From Mesorhizobium sp. 1M-11 (lineage in GTDB: Bacteria > Pseudomonadota > Alphaproteobacteria > Rhizobiales > Rhizobiaceae), in assembly GCF_001303895.1 (NCBI RefSeq), contig NZ_LJSD01000057.1:62001-126000 (forward strand): a stretch of DNA of 64,000 bases. Reading direction: 5' to 3'. Numbering within the stretch: the first letter of the stretch is position 1; each line of letters opens with the position of its first letter. Positions 26,494 through 36,117 of the stretch are shown one piece after another. A model generated the notes under the pieces. The model was not told the origin of the DNA and made no database searches. It saw nothing but the letters and a program-made list of their open reading frames with translations. The translations under genes were made by a program, and so were the position numbers.

Positions 26494-26595
26494 GTTTGAC
26501 GCAAGCTGATATTTGTATAACGCAGAACGGCGGGACAGGGGTCGGAGAGCGATAGCCCGGAATGCCGGGCGTCGATGTTGAGGATACGGCAGCCG

Positions 26596-27441
26596 ATGCA
26601 TGTTTTGACCACGGAGCGCAAAAACTCCTTGAATGGTTTTGTCTTGAGTGCCGCCTTGATGGTGAGCTTGGCGCTTGCCGGCTGCCAGTCGACGCCGACG
26701 GGTGAGCTCGGCTCGATCGACCAGGCTCAGGGGTCCAGCGAAAATATCTCGTCGCTTTCTTCGGTGGTCGACCGCAATCCACGCGATCCTGAAGCCTACA
26801 ACGTACGCGGTTCGGCCTACGGCCGCGGCGGCAAGTACCAGGCTGCCCTGAAGGATTTCGACACCGCGATCCAGCTGAAGCCCGATTTCTACCAGGCCTA
26901 TTCCAACCGCGCGCTGATCTATCGCTTCATCGGCGATCAGCAGAAGGCACTGGCCGACTACAATCGCGCCATCCAGATCAATTCGAACTATGATGCCGCC
27001 TATATCGGCCGCGGCAACCTCTATCGCAAGGCCGGTCGCACGCAGGACGCCTTCAATGATTTCCAGAAGGCGATCCAGCTCGACACCACCGACGCACGCG
27101 CCTACCACAACCGTGGTCTGATCTATCAGAGCCAGGGCCAGCACACTTTCGCCATCGAGGACTTTTCGACCGCGATCTCGTTGTCGCCGGAGGCGTCCGA
27201 ACCCTATAACGGCCGCGGCCTGTCCTATCTGGCGCTCAACCAGGACGACAACGCCTTCGCCGACTTCAACATGGCCATCAAGCTTGACGGCAAGAATGCC
27301 GAAGCCTGGACCAACCAGGGGCTCATCTATGAGCGCAAGGGCGAAAAAGCCAAGGCCATAAAATCATACAAGGAAGCCGTTCGACTGGCGCCGACCTATC
27401 AGCCGGCGCGCGATGGCCTGTCACGCGCGGGCGGAGCCTGA
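26596..27441 (+). CDS. TPR repeat lipoprotein
   Basis: 281 residues from MHVLTTERKN; an ATG 7 codons upstream is possible but lies directly behind a small hairpin (GCCCGG...CCGGGC at 26555-26570). A lipobox LALAGC near residue 30 predicts a lipidated, membrane-anchored protein. Residues ~60-280 are about six tetratricopeptide repeats, e.g. AYNVRGSAYGRGGKYQAAL and AYSNRALIYRFIGDQQKAL. TPR lipoproteins scaffold envelope complexes. It resembles the NlpI-like type common in rhizobia. No operon partner. Confidence 0.9.
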   Translation: MHVLTTERKNSLNGFVLSAALMVSLALAGCQSTPTGELGSIDQAQGSSENISSLSSVVDRNPRDPEAYNVRGSAYGRGGKYQAALKDFDTAIQLKPDFYQAYSNRALIYRFIGDQQKALADYNRAIQINSNYDAAYIGRGNLYRKAGRTQDAFNDFQKAIQLDTTDARAYHNRGLIYQSQGQHTFAIEDFSTAISLSPEASEPYNGRGLSYLALNQDDNAFADFNMAIKLDGKNAEAWTNQGLIYERKGEKAKAIKSYKEAVRLAPTYQPARDGLSRAGGA

Positions 27442-27703
27442 GCCAGCAAATCCATTGCTGCCTGCGCGGCGCACCGACCGACGCCGGAATCGGCAAGACG
27501 ACGTACGGACCCGGGTATCAGTGCGATATTTGCGTGTCAGAACGGACACGCCATGCCTTACCGTGGCTGATCGGCAACGGCGTTCCCCCATTTTAACCAT
27601 GCGACAACACCACCATGATTGCGCCACCATGGCGCCACGGTTTTGAGGGAACGCTCTTCGTACTGAGCCGTTGTCCGGCATGAACTTCAGAAGGATCGCC
27701 ACA

Positions 27704-28174
27704 ATGAAAAAACTTGCTTGTTTAGCCGCCTTGGCCATGACGACCGTCGCCGCGCCGGCGAGCGCCGGCAGGGTTGAACTCGGCGTTCTCGATTGCGTCA
27801 TCGACGGCGGTCAGTCCTATGTCGTCGCCTCCAACAAGGGCGTCACCTGTACCTACCGTCCCTACAACAGCCGTAGGTCCGAACTCTATACCGGCGTCAT
27901 CTCCAAGGTCGGCGTCGATCTCGGCATGACGCACCAGGGGCAGTTGTCCTGGGCCGTTCTGGCTGCCTCGAGCAGCTACGATTCCGGTGCTCTTGCCGGC
28001 AAATATTTCGGCGTCAACGCCGAGGCCAGCGTCGTGACCGGTGGCGGCCTGAATCTACTCGTCGGCGGCTTCGACAACTCCTATGCGCTGCAGCCGCTTT
28101 CCGTACAGGCGCAGACCGGTCTCAATGTCGCGGCCGCCGTAACCTCGCTGGAACTGCTGCATTCACTGAAATAA
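27704..28174 (+). CDS. Secreted DUF992 family protein
   Basis: 156 residues from MKKLACLAALAMTT, with AGAAGGA 8 nt upstream. A signal peptide ends near APASAG. The mature part starts RVELGVLDCVIDGG and has YTGVISKVGVDLGMTHQG, the pattern of the DUF992 family, which is nearly confined to rhizobia and relatives. One Cys pair (DC and TC) may form a disulfide. Function unknown; likely periplasmic. It is a single gene with a terminator just downstream. Confidence 0.88.
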   Translation: MKKLACLAALAMTTVAAPASAGRVELGVLDCVIDGGQSYVVASNKGVTCTYRPYNSRRSELYTGVISKVGVDLGMTHQGQLSWAVLAASSSYDSGALAGKYFGVNAEASVVTGGGLNLLVGGFDNSYALQPLSVQAQTGLNVAAAVTSLELLHSLK

Positions 28175-28547
28175 GCAGAATTTTCTGCGCGGGGCGTTGG
28201 CGCCCCGCGCGATTTCCTTGCCGGCGCCGGCGTCCAAATGACCGCGGATAGCGCCCGCGGTTCGCACAATCCTTCACTTTCCAATGCTCTCGGTGACTGA
28301 CAGACAGGTCCGAACCCCGTCCGTCGGCACGACCCCGACCGAATTCACCGCCACCGCCCGGCGGAGACGGCCGCTCCTCCGGATTCGGCCTCAAGCCGGA
28401 TACCGCGGGGATTGGCTCAACATAAATCGTTCCAACAATCGGCAGGGCTGAAAAATAACGCTTGCGTTCAACCGAACTTGAAGTTTTACAAGTAGAAACT
28501 TGGAAAATATAAGACCAGCCGCGGCTGGCGACTTCGAGTGAACAGGC
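28175..28547. other. 373-bp gap: terminator and palindromes only
   Basis: After the terminator at 28187-28210 it contains an imperfect CCGCGG-spacer-CCGCGG hairpin near 28240-28262 and a perfect 14-bp palindrome CCAGCCGCGGCTGG at 28515-28528, 20 bp before the MFS gene. I see no coding potential. Confidence 0.6.
28187..28210 (+). terminator. Terminator after the DUF992 gene
   Basis: A perfect 10-bp GC stem (GCGCGGGGCG and complement) with loop TTGG lies 12 bp after the stop. The following T run is weak, so termination may be incomplete. Confidence 0.7.
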
Positions 28548-29987
28548 ATGGCGCGGGACAAAGCGAACCGGGTGGATTGGCGCGCATTGTGGGCCAGCGG
28601 CGATCTCGCGCGCTTCTGCTTCATCTCATTGGGGATTCTGCTGCACGCCACGAATGAGACGATGGTGGCGACCATCATGCCCGCCATGGTGGGCGACCTG
28701 GCGGGCGTGCAACTGGTCGGCTGGTCGCTGGCCATCTACGAGCTGGGCGCGATCGTCGCGGGCGCAGCGGCGGGCCGCATGGTCAGTTACGTCGCCCTGC
28801 GCAGCAACGTCATGGCGGCCGCACTGCTCTATTCAACCGGTGCCCTCATCTGCGCCGCAGCACCATCCATGCAAATCTTCCTTGCCGGCCGTCTCATCGA
28901 AGGTCTCGGCGGCGGCGCATTGGTCTCGTTGGCTTTCGTCTCGGTCGAACGCCTGTTCCCACGCGCGATCTGGCCCCAGTTGTTCGGCATCATGTCGGCG
29001 ATCTGGGGCGTGGCAGCCTTCAGCGGCCCGATGCTCGGGGCGCTGATGGCCGAATTGCTGTCCTGGCGCTGGGCCTTCGGCGTTTTCGTCATCGGTGGCG
29101 GGACAATGGCGCTGGCGAGCCTGGCGGTACTGAACACGCCGGAAGCTCGACACAGGCAAATTGCAGGCACAGGGCCTGCGCCTTTCCCCTTTGTCCCACT
29201 GGCCTGTCTGGCGCTCGGTGTGATCCTGATCGCCTCGGCAGGCGTCGATGTCGCCTTGCTGCGTTCGAGCTTGCTGCTCAGCCTGGGACTTTTGGGGCTG
29301 GCGCTGTTTTTTCGGATCGATGCGCTGAAACCGCAATCCAGACTGTTTCCGGCAAACCTGTTTTCATGGCGCACGCCGGTCGGCAGCGGCATGACGATGA
29401 TCGCCGCGTTCTCGGTCGCCACCTGCTCCTTTGCGGTCTACGGACCGCTGATCCTGACCAACCTGCACGGCATCTCGATGCTGACCACCGGCTACATCAT
29501 TGCAGCGGAATCGATCGCGTGGTCGATCCTTTCGATTCTGGTCGCCAATGCGCCGCCGGAACGCGAACGGAGCATCATCGTCTGCGGTGCCTTCATGATC
29601 GCAGCCGGTGTCGCCGGCTTCGCTTATGCGGTGCCGCACGGTTCAATTCCGCTCATCCTCTTCTGCGCGCTTTTGCAGGGCGGCGGCTTCGGCATCGCCT
29701 GGCCTTTCGTAACACGCGTCATCGTTGCCTCCGCGCCCACCGACGAGCAGACCATCGCTTCATCGGCCGTACCGACCATGCAGCGCATCGGTTATGCGGT
29801 AGGCGCTGCGAGCGCCGGCATTGTCGCCAACGCCAGCGGCTTTTCAGAAGGTATCAACCGCGCAGCCGCGGCAAATGCCGGGGTCTGGCTCTTCCTGGCT
29901 TTCGTACCGCTGGGATTGCTCGGCTCCATCGCAGCGTTCAAACTGTCCTCGGAGCCACGGCGACCAGGACAACCGCAGGAAGCGTAA
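28548..29987 (+). CDS. MFS transporter
   Basis: 479 residues with 12-14 membrane segments. The first helices contain ATNETMVATIMPAMVGDLAG, which resembles the start of DHA2-type drug/H+ antiporters, and AGRLIEGLGGGALVSLAFV is the motif C region of exporters. It is therefore more likely an exporter than an importer. No regulator is adjacent; a palindrome lies 20 bp upstream. It converges with coaBC, with only 15 bp between the stops. Confidence 0.9.
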   Translation: MARDKANRVDWRALWASGDLARFCFISLGILLHATNETMVATIMPAMVGDLAGVQLVGWSLAIYELGAIVAGAAAGRMVSYVALRSNVMAAALLYSTGALICAAAPSMQIFLAGRLIEGLGGGALVSLAFVSVERLFPRAIWPQLFGIMSAIWGVAAFSGPMLGALMAELLSWRWAFGVFVIGGGTMALASLAVLNTPEARHRQIAGTGPAPFPFVPLACLALGVILIASAGVDVALLRSSLLLSLGLLGLALFFRIDALKPQSRLFPANLFSWRTPVGSGMTMIAAFSVATCSFAVYGPLILTNLHGISMLTTGYIIAAESIAWSILSILVANAPPERERSIIVCGAFMIAAGVAGFAYAVPHGSIPLILFCALLQGGGFGIAWPFVTRVIVASAPTDEQTIASSAVPTMQRIGYAVGAASAGIVANASGFSEGINRAAAANAGVWLFLAFVPLGLLGSIAAFKLSSEPRRPGQPQEA

Positions 29988-30002
29988 AATTGCCGACGCC
30001 GA

Positions 30003-31229
30003 TCAGACGGTTTTCAGGCGTTTCGCAATCAGCTCTGCCAGCCGCGATGCCACCTCTGCCTTGGTGAGCTCGGGCCACTCCTCGACGCCATTTTTCGAGA
30101 CGATACGAACGCGATTGCGGTCACCGCCCATGACACCGGTGGGGCCGACGCCGCTGTCGCGCGAGACATCGTTGGCAACGATGAAGTCGGCGCCTTTCCT
30201 GTTCAGCTTGGCTTCTGCGTTCTTTTGAATTTCCTGTGTCTCGGCGGCAAAACCCACCACAAGACGCGGGCGCTTCGCATGATGCCCAACACCTGCCAAA
30301 ATATCGGGGTTCTCCACCATCTGCAGCGCTGGCGGCCCCTCGCCCGCCACTTTCTTGATCTTTTCGCCAGCCGAATTCGCTGTCCGCCAATCGGCCACGG
30401 CGGCGACGAACACCGCTGCGTCGGCGGGCAACAGACCTTCGACGGCTGCCTGCATCTGCCGCGCCGTCTCGACATGGATCGTTGCCACGCCGGCCGGATC
30501 GGCGATCGTCACCGGACCAGAGACCAGATGGACGTCGGCACCGAGCCTTGCGAGAGCGCCGGCCAGCGCGTGGCCCTGTTTCCCCGACGAGCGGTTGGCA
30601 ATGTAACGCACGGGATCGATCGGCTCATGCGTCGGACCGGATGTGATGATGATCTTCCTGCCAGCCAGCGGTTTCGGCTGGCCGTCGAACTGCGCCTCGA
30701 TCGCCGCCACGATCTCCAACGGTTCGGCCATGCGGCCTTCGCCGGCTTCGCCGCTTTCGGCCATCTCGCCCTTGGCCGGGCCGACGAAGGTCACGCCATC
30801 CTTGAGAAGCGTGGAATGGTTGCGCCGCGTTGCCGGATGCGCCCACATTCTGGGATTCATCGCGGGCGCCATCAGCACCTTCTTGTCGGTGGCGAGCAGT
30901 ACCGTCGAGGCAAGATCGTTGGCATGGCCATTGGCAAGCTTGGCCATCAGATCGGCTGTGGCCGGCGCCACGACGATCAGATCCGCTTCGCGCGACAGCC
31001 TTATGTGGCCGACATCGTGCTCGTCCTGGCGATCGAACAGATCGGTGAAGACATGATCCGCCGAAAGCGCGCCAACCGAAAGCTGGGTGACGAATTCCTG
31101 AGCCGCCGAAGTCATCACGCAACGTACGGCCGCGCCGCGTTCTCGCAGCCGTCGGATCAGATCAAGCGACTTGTAGGCCGCGATGCCGCCACCGATGACG
31201 AGAAGGATACGCTTTTCGGAAAGGGTCAT
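30003..31229 (-). CDS. coaBC: Bifunctional phosphopantothenoylcysteine decarboxylase/phosphopantothenate-cysteine ligase
   Basis: 408 residues. The N-terminal CoaC flavoprotein domain (residues ~1-190) starts KRILLVIGGGIAAYKSLDLI and has the conserved PAMNPRMW segment. The C-terminal CoaB ligase domain has TSGPTHEPIDPVRYIANRSS and GKQGHALAGALARLG. It makes 4'-phosphopantetheine for coenzyme A in the cytoplasm. It follows ubiB by 24 bp as the last gene of ubiE-ubiB-coaBC, an arrangement widespread in alphaproteobacteria. Confidence 0.96.
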   Translation of the reverse strand: MTLSEKRILLVIGGGIAAYKSLDLIRRLRERGAAVRCVMTSAAQEFVTQLSVGALSADHVFTDLFDRQDEHDVGHIRLSREADLIVVAPATADLMAKLANGHANDLASTVLLATDKKVLMAPAMNPRMWAHPATRRNHSTLLKDGVTFVGPAKGEMAESGEAGEGRMAEPLEIVAAIEAQFDGQPKPLAGRKIIITSGPTHEPIDPVRYIANRSSGKQGHALAGALARLGADVHLVSGPVTIADPAGVATIHVETARQMQAAVEGLLPADAAVFVAAVADWRTANSAGEKIKKVAGEGPPALQMVENPDILAGVGHHAKRPRLVVGFAAETQEIQKNAEAKLNRKGADFIVANDVSRDSGVGPTGVMGGDRNRVRIVSKNGVEEWPELTKAEVASRLAELIAKRLKTV

Positions 31230-31253
31230 GCTTTGCTCTCAACAGCAATGCCG

Positions 31254-32828
31254 TCAGATTAGCTTCCAGGCAATGAAGATCAAGGTCAGCGCGATCACCC
31301 AGAGCGCGACCCGCCCGGAGCGCGTGTGACGCGCCTCCGCCTTGCCGATCGCCTTGGCGGTCGCGTCGTCGAAACGCAGGCCGTGTTCGGCCATCAAGTC
31401 GATCTCGCGCGATAGCCGCTCGGCACGCGCCGCAAGGTCCGGCGCTTGCCTGGCGAGCGAGACCAGCGCGCCGACGCCCTCGCGGGCATCGTCCAGCATG
31501 CCGCGTGGGCCAAGGTTCGAGCGGATCCAGTCGCCGACCACCGGCTCGGCCGTCTTCCACATGTTGAAAGCCGGGTCGAGTGTGCGGGCAACGCCTTCCA
31601 CCACCACCATCGTCTTCTGCAGCAGGACCAGTTCAGGCCGCGTCTGCATGTCGAACAGTTCCGTCACCTCGAACAGCAGCGTGAGCAGCTTGGCCATCGA
31701 GATGGTTTCCGCCGGTTGACCGTGGATCGGCTCGCCGATCGCGCGGATCGCCTGCGCGAAGGCAGCGACATCATGCTTGTGCGGCACGTAGCCGGCCTCG
31801 AAATGCACCTCCGCCACGCGCAGGTAGTTGCGGGTGATGAAACCGTAGAGGATTTCGGCCAGGAAACGCCGCTCCTTCTTGCCGAGGCGGCCTGCAATGC
31901 CGAGATCGACCGCGACAATGGTGCCATCTGCCTCCACGAACAGATTGCCCGGATGCATGTCGGCATGAAAGAAGCCATCGCGCAGCGTGTGGCGCAGGAA
32001 GGATTGGATCAGGTTGGCGGCAATCGCCTTGAGATCGTGACCGGCCTCGGCTAGGCCGGCGATATCGTTCATCTTGATGCCGTCGACCCACTCCATGGTG
32101 AGCACGTCGCGGCCGGTGCGTTCCCAGTCGACAGCCGGAACGCGAAAACCCGGATCAGCCTTTGTGTTTTCGCCCAGCTCCGAAAGCGCCGCCCCTTCGA
32201 GCCGCAGATCCATTTCGATCTTGGTGGTCTGCGCCAGTGTTTCGGTCACTTCGACTGGACGCAGGCGTCGCGACGACGGAATATATTTTTCCTGCAGGCG
32301 CGCGGCCAGGAAATAGCTTTCGAGGTCGTGGTGGAAACGCTTGCGCACCCCCGGCCGTATCACCTTGACGGCAACCTTGGTCGGCACACCGTCATATGCC
32401 ACTTCCGCCTCGTGCACCTGCGCGATCGAAGCCGCCGCCACCGGTTCCTCCAGGCGGACATAAAGGTCGGACACGCGCCGGCCGAGCGATGCTTCGATTG
32501 CCGTGATCGCCGCCGACTGTGGGAAGGTGCGCATCTTGTCCTGCAGAAGAGCAAGATCGAGCGCGATGTCGTTGCCGACCACGTCCGGCCGCGTCGCCAG
32601 GAATTGACCGAGCTTGACATAGGACGGCCCAAGCCGCGCCACGGCATGCGCCATGCGGTCGCTGCGGCCTTCGCGGAGCGCTCGCCGGCGTGTGAACAGC
32701 CTGGCCATCCGCCAGCCGAATTTCGGCATGCCGGACAGCTGGTCGCCCGGGATCGCCGCGACGACGCCCTCGCGCACCAGCACCCAGCCGGCCCGAACGA
32801 GCCGGAATGCTGCTCCGACAGAACTCAT
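31254..32828 (-). CDS. ubiB: Ubiquinone biosynthesis kinase-like protein UbiB
   Basis: 524 residues of the ABC1/ADCK atypical kinase family. Residues ~65-90 hold LGPSYVKLGQFLATRPD (the KxGQ motif), AAASIAQVHEAEV is the Ala-rich loop, and FFHADMHPGNLFV is the catalytic loop. A C-terminal membrane helix (LWVIALTLIFIAWKLI) anchors it to the inner membrane. It is needed for ubiquinone synthesis, probably by helping extract lipid intermediates. Lies 13 bp after ubiE. Confidence 0.96.
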   Translation of the reverse strand: MSSVGAAFRLVRAGWVLVREGVVAAIPGDQLSGMPKFGWRMARLFTRRRALREGRSDRMAHAVARLGPSYVKLGQFLATRPDVVGNDIALDLALLQDKMRTFPQSAAITAIEASLGRRVSDLYVRLEEPVAAASIAQVHEAEVAYDGVPTKVAVKVIRPGVRKRFHHDLESYFLAARLQEKYIPSSRRLRPVEVTETLAQTTKIEMDLRLEGAALSELGENTKADPGFRVPAVDWERTGRDVLTMEWVDGIKMNDIAGLAEAGHDLKAIAANLIQSFLRHTLRDGFFHADMHPGNLFVEADGTIVAVDLGIAGRLGKKERRFLAEILYGFITRNYLRVAEVHFEAGYVPHKHDVAAFAQAIRAIGEPIHGQPAETISMAKLLTLLFEVTELFDMQTRPELVLLQKTMVVVEGVARTLDPAFNMWKTAEPVVGDWIRSNLGPRGMLDDAREGVGALVSLARQAPDLAARAERLSREIDLMAEHGLRFDDATAKAIGKAEARHTRSGRVALWVIALTLIFIAWKLI

Positions 32829-32841
32829 GAACGCGCCCGCC

Positions 32842-33618
32842 TCAAAGCTTCCAGCCCGAATGAGCGGCCGCGATGCCGCCGGTGTAGTTGCGGAAGCTGA
32901 CGCGCTCGAAACCGGCCCTGCCGATCATCGCGGCGAAATTCTGCTGGTTCGGGAACTTGGCGATCGATTCGACCAGATAGGCATAGGGTTCGCCATCGCC
33001 GGTCACAGCCTTGCCGATCTTCGGAATGGCGTTGAAGGACCAGGCTTCGTAGACCTTGTCGAGCAGCGGCATCTCCACTTCGGAGAATTCGAGGCACAGG
33101 AACCGTCCGCCAGGCTTGAGCACCCGGAAGGCTTCGGCCAGTGCAACTTCGATACGCGGTACATTGCGGATGCCGAAGGCGATCGTATAGGCGTCGAAGG
33201 AATTGTCGGCGAACGGCAGGTCCTCGGCATTGGCTTCGACGAAATCGATGTTCGCGGCCAGCCCGCGTTTTTCCGCTCGTTCGCGGCCGACTGCCAGCAT
33301 CGAGCCGTTGATGTCGAGCACGGTGGCCTGAGCCTGCCCCTGGCTGGCGTCGATGATGCGAAAGGCGATGTCGCCGGTGCCTCCTGCCACATCCAGAACC
33401 CTCCAGCCCGGCCTTTTCGGCGGGTTGAGCCAGGCGACCATGGCATCCTTCCACAGCCGGTGCAGACCGGCCGACATCAGGTCGTTCATCAGGTCGTAGC
33501 GCTTGGCGACCTTGTGGAACACCTCGTTGACCAGCGGCTGCTTCTCGCCGGTCCCGACCTGCCGGAAGCCATAGGAGGTCTCCATGCCCCCGGTCGCAGT
33601 GGTTCTCTCAACAGACAT
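32842..33618 (-). CDS. ubiE: Ubiquinone/menaquinone C-methyltransferase
   Basis: 258 residues from MSVERTTATGGMETSYGF; an ATG 11 codons upstream lacks support. The class I SAM fold shows VLDVAGGTGDIAFRIIDA (motif I) and ANAEDLPFADNSFDAYTIAF, with GLHRLWKDAMV upstream and the C-terminal HSGWKL. It performs the C-methylation of ubiquinone synthesis. First gene of ubiE-ubiB-coaBC. Divergent from the adenosine deaminase gene; mutM, a frequent upstream neighbour in related genomes, is not here. Confidence 0.95.
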   Translation of the reverse strand: MSVERTTATGGMETSYGFRQVGTGEKQPLVNEVFHKVAKRYDLMNDLMSAGLHRLWKDAMVAWLNPPKRPGWRVLDVAGGTGDIAFRIIDASQGQAQATVLDINGSMLAVGRERAEKRGLAANIDFVEANAEDLPFADNSFDAYTIAFGIRNVPRIEVALAEAFRVLKPGGRFLCLEFSEVEMPLLDKVYEAWSFNAIPKIGKAVTGDGEPYAYLVESIAKFPNQQNFAAMIGRAGFERVSFRNYTGGIAAAHSGWKL

Positions 33619-33730
33619 TGTTTCGATCCGCCTTAAAATCGGCCGGACCATAGCCGATCGCAGTAGGCGAAGCTATTGTCAAAGGCGCGGTGTTCGGCCG
33701 CGCCGGACGGCCCGTTCACAGGAATGCCTC

Positions 33731-34708
33731 ATGGTCTTGAAAGCCGAATTGCACTGCCACATCGAAGGAGCGGCAGCACCGGAACTCGTAGTCCGGCAAG
33801 CGCGAAAATACGGCAAGGACCCTTCCCCCTTCATCCGTGACGGTTCGTTTGTCTGGCACGACTTCACCTCTTTCCTCGCCGCCTACGACTTTTCCGCCGA
33901 TCTTTTCCGCTCGGAAGAGGACTACGCGGTGCTCGCCGAGCACTATCTGACCAGCCTGGCGCGCGATGGCGCCATCTACTCGGAAGTGTTCACCTCTCCG
34001 GACCACGCGGTGCGCGCCGGCCTGTCGCCCAAGGCCTATACCGACGCTCTTGGCGAAGGCATGGCGCGCGCAAAGGCCAAGACCGGCATCGAAGGACGCA
34101 TGATCGTCACCGGGGTTCGGCATGTCGGCGTCGAGGCGATCGAGAAGGCCGCCCGCTTCGCAGCCAGATGCGGTCATCCACTGGTGACCGGCTTCGGCGT
34201 CGCCGGCGACGAACGCATGGGTGATTTCGAGGACTATGTACGCGCCTTCGAAATCGCCCGCGAAGCGGGTCTCGGCATCACCATCCATGCCGGCGAGCTG
34301 ATGGGCTGGGAAAGCGTGCGGGCAGCGCTCGACCATATTCGCCCGTCACGCATCGGCCACGGCGTCCGCGCCATCGAGAACGCGGATCTCGTGCGCCGCA
34401 TTGCCGATGAAGGCGTGGTGCTGGAATGCTGCCCCGGTTCCAACATCGCGCTGAAGGTATTCGACAGTTTTGCCGACCATCCGTTCCCGGCGTTGAAGAC
34501 AGCCGGGTGCAAGGTAACGTTGAATTCCGACGATCCGCCCTATTTCTGGACTTCATTGAAGCGCGAGTACGATATCGCGGCCGAACACTTCGGCTTGAAC
34601 GACAAGGCGCTGACGGCCGTGACGCGCACCGCGATCGACGCCGCATTCGTCGACAAGAAGACCAAAGCCGCGCTCATCGCGCGGCTGGACAAGGCAAGCG
34701 TGCGCTGA
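33731..34708 (+). CDS. add: Adenosine deaminase
   Basis: 325 residues from MVLKAELHCHIEGAA. Zinc and catalytic residues are present: the HCH motif near residue 8, GITIHAGE (zinc His and catalytic Glu), SRIGHGVRAI and TLNSDDPPYF. It deaminates adenosine and deoxyadenosine to inosine forms. It is followed 91 bp later by upp and lies near the nucleoside uptake/phosphorolysis operon, so it feeds that salvage route. An upstream in-frame start has no ribosome-binding support. Confidence 0.94.
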   Translation: MVLKAELHCHIEGAAAPELVVRQARKYGKDPSPFIRDGSFVWHDFTSFLAAYDFSADLFRSEEDYAVLAEHYLTSLARDGAIYSEVFTSPDHAVRAGLSPKAYTDALGEGMARAKAKTGIEGRMIVTGVRHVGVEAIEKAARFAARCGHPLVTGFGVAGDERMGDFEDYVRAFEIAREAGLGITIHAGELMGWESVRAALDHIRPSRIGHGVRAIENADLVRRIADEGVVLECCPGSNIALKVFDSFADHPFPALKTAGCKVTLNSDDPPYFWTSLKREYDIAAEHFGLNDKALTAVTRTAIDAAFVDKKTKAALIARLDKASVR

Positions 34709-34799
34709 AAACCCGCAAAAACTGTGGTTGGCGCGCCTCTGGGCGTTTCTTGGCCGGAGCTAAATCGCTAGGGTCGTTCCAAGTATCGAGGAGAAGACC

Positions 34800-35429
34800 A
34801 TGAAGGGCGTAACCGTCGTCGACCACCCGCTTGTCCAGCACAAGCTGACCATCATGCGCAACAAGGAGACGTCGACGGCGTCGTTCCGGCGGCTGTTGCG
34901 CGAGATCTCGCTGCTGCTCGGCTATGAGGTGACGCGCAACCTGGAACTCACCAAGACCACCATCGAAACTCCAATGGAGACGATGGAGGCCCCCACGCTT
35001 GAAGGCAAGAAGCTGGTCTTTGCTTCCGTGCTGCGCGCCGGCAATGGTTTACTCGAGGGTTTGCTCGACCTGGTGCCTGCCGCCCGCGTCGCTCATATCG
35101 GTCTCTATCGCGACCATGAAACGCTGGAAGCGGTGGAGTACTTCTTCAAGGCACCGAGCGATCTCGCCGACCGCCTGATCATCGTGGTGGATCCGATGCT
35201 CGCCACTGCCAATTCGGCGATCGCGGCGATCGACAAGCTGAAGGAGCGCGGCGCGACCAACATCCTTTTCCTGTGCCTGCTCGCAGCCCCCGAAGGCATC
35301 GAGCGCTTCACCACGGCCCATCCGGACGTGCCGGTCTTTACCGCATCCATCGATCGCCAGCTCAACGAAAAAGGCTATATCCTGCCCGGCCTCGGCGATG
35401 CCGGCGACCGCATGTTCGGAACGAAATAG
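34800..35429 (+). CDS. upp: Uracil phosphoribosyltransferase
   Basis: 209 residues. MKGVTVVDHPLVQHKLTIMR is the typical start, the PRPP-binding loop VVDPMLATANSAIAAI lies near residue 128, and the uracil-binding end reads YILPGLGDAGDRMFGTK. It converts uracil and PRPP to UMP. GAGGAGAAG precedes the ATG. Uracil would come from uridine cleavage by the phosphorylases encoded just to the right. Confidence 0.97.
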   Translation: MKGVTVVDHPLVQHKLTIMRNKETSTASFRRLLREISLLLGYEVTRNLELTKTTIETPMETMEAPTLEGKKLVFASVLRAGNGLLEGLLDLVPAARVAHIGLYRDHETLEAVEYFFKAPSDLADRLIIVVDPMLATANSAIAAIDKLKERGATNILFLCLLAAPEGIERFTTAHPDVPVFTASIDRQLNEKGYILPGLGDAGDRMFGTK

Positions 35430-35547
35430 ACCTTTACCTTTCGTTTACGCATCCACGTGGTTTCGGCCCCCTGCAGGACAGACAGCGCCGTATATTAAAA
35501 CGCCGGATACCAAGAGTGCCTAGGATCGCCTCGAACGGGGGCGTTCC

Positions 35548-36102
35548 ATGCTGCGTAAATTGGTCATTCTGGGTGTTTTCGCCGGCGGCACGGCGGCAAT
35601 CCCGTCCGTTTTCCAATCGAACCCGGACCTCCTCAACAATCTCCTCGGCAGGGGCAGCGAGGCATCTGCCACGGCGGTCAACCTGCCGAGCAACTCGGGT
35701 GCGGCCGCACAAACTTCGCAGCAGCCCCTCGGCCGCAAGGTACTGATCAAGGCCGATGCGACCGGACATTTCCGTTCGCCCTTCAAGATCAACGGCCGGC
35801 AGGTGGATGCCCTTATCGACACGGGTGCGACGCTGGTGGCGCTCAACACCTCGACGGCGCGGCGTGTCGGGCTTTCGATCAGCCCTTCCGATTTCACCCA
35901 GCAGGTCTCGACTGCGAATGGTCCGGTCAAGGTGGCGGTGGTGCGGCTCTCCAGTCTGCAGGTCGGCAAGATCGCGCTGGAGAACATCGACGCGGTCGTC
36001 ATCGACGACAAGGCACTCAGCACCAATCTGATCGGCATGAGCTTCTTGAGCCGCCTGGGCAAATACGCTGTCGAGGACGGCGCATTGCTGATGGTGCAGT
36101 AG
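35548..36102 (+). CDS. Retropepsin-like aspartic protease (TIGR02281 family)
   Basis: 184 residues. A membrane anchor or signal segment lies at residues 1-22 (MLRKLVILGVFAGGTAAIP), then a linker, then a single-lobe aspartic protease domain with ALIDTGATLVALN (active D-T-G) and IGMSFLSRLGKY. Such proteins are membrane-anchored and probably act as dimers in the periplasm; the cellular substrate is unknown. Length and layout match the alphaproteobacterial family. It converges with deoA, 15 bp apart. Confidence 0.88.
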   Translation: MLRKLVILGVFAGGTAAIPSVFQSNPDLLNNLLGRGSEASATAVNLPSNSGAAAQTSQQPLGRKVLIKADATGHFRSPFKINGRQVDALIDTGATLVALNTSTARRVGLSISPSDFTQQVSTANGPVKVAVVRLSSLQVGKIALENIDAVVIDDKALSTNLIGMSFLSRLGKYAVEDGALLMVQ

Positions 36103-36117
36103 GCGCCTGTCTTTGAC

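Noticed and set aside
27442..27646. Possible small gene after the TPR lipoprotein
   Set aside because: Arg-rich shadow-like composition, overlaps the lipoprotein end in another frame, no start signal.
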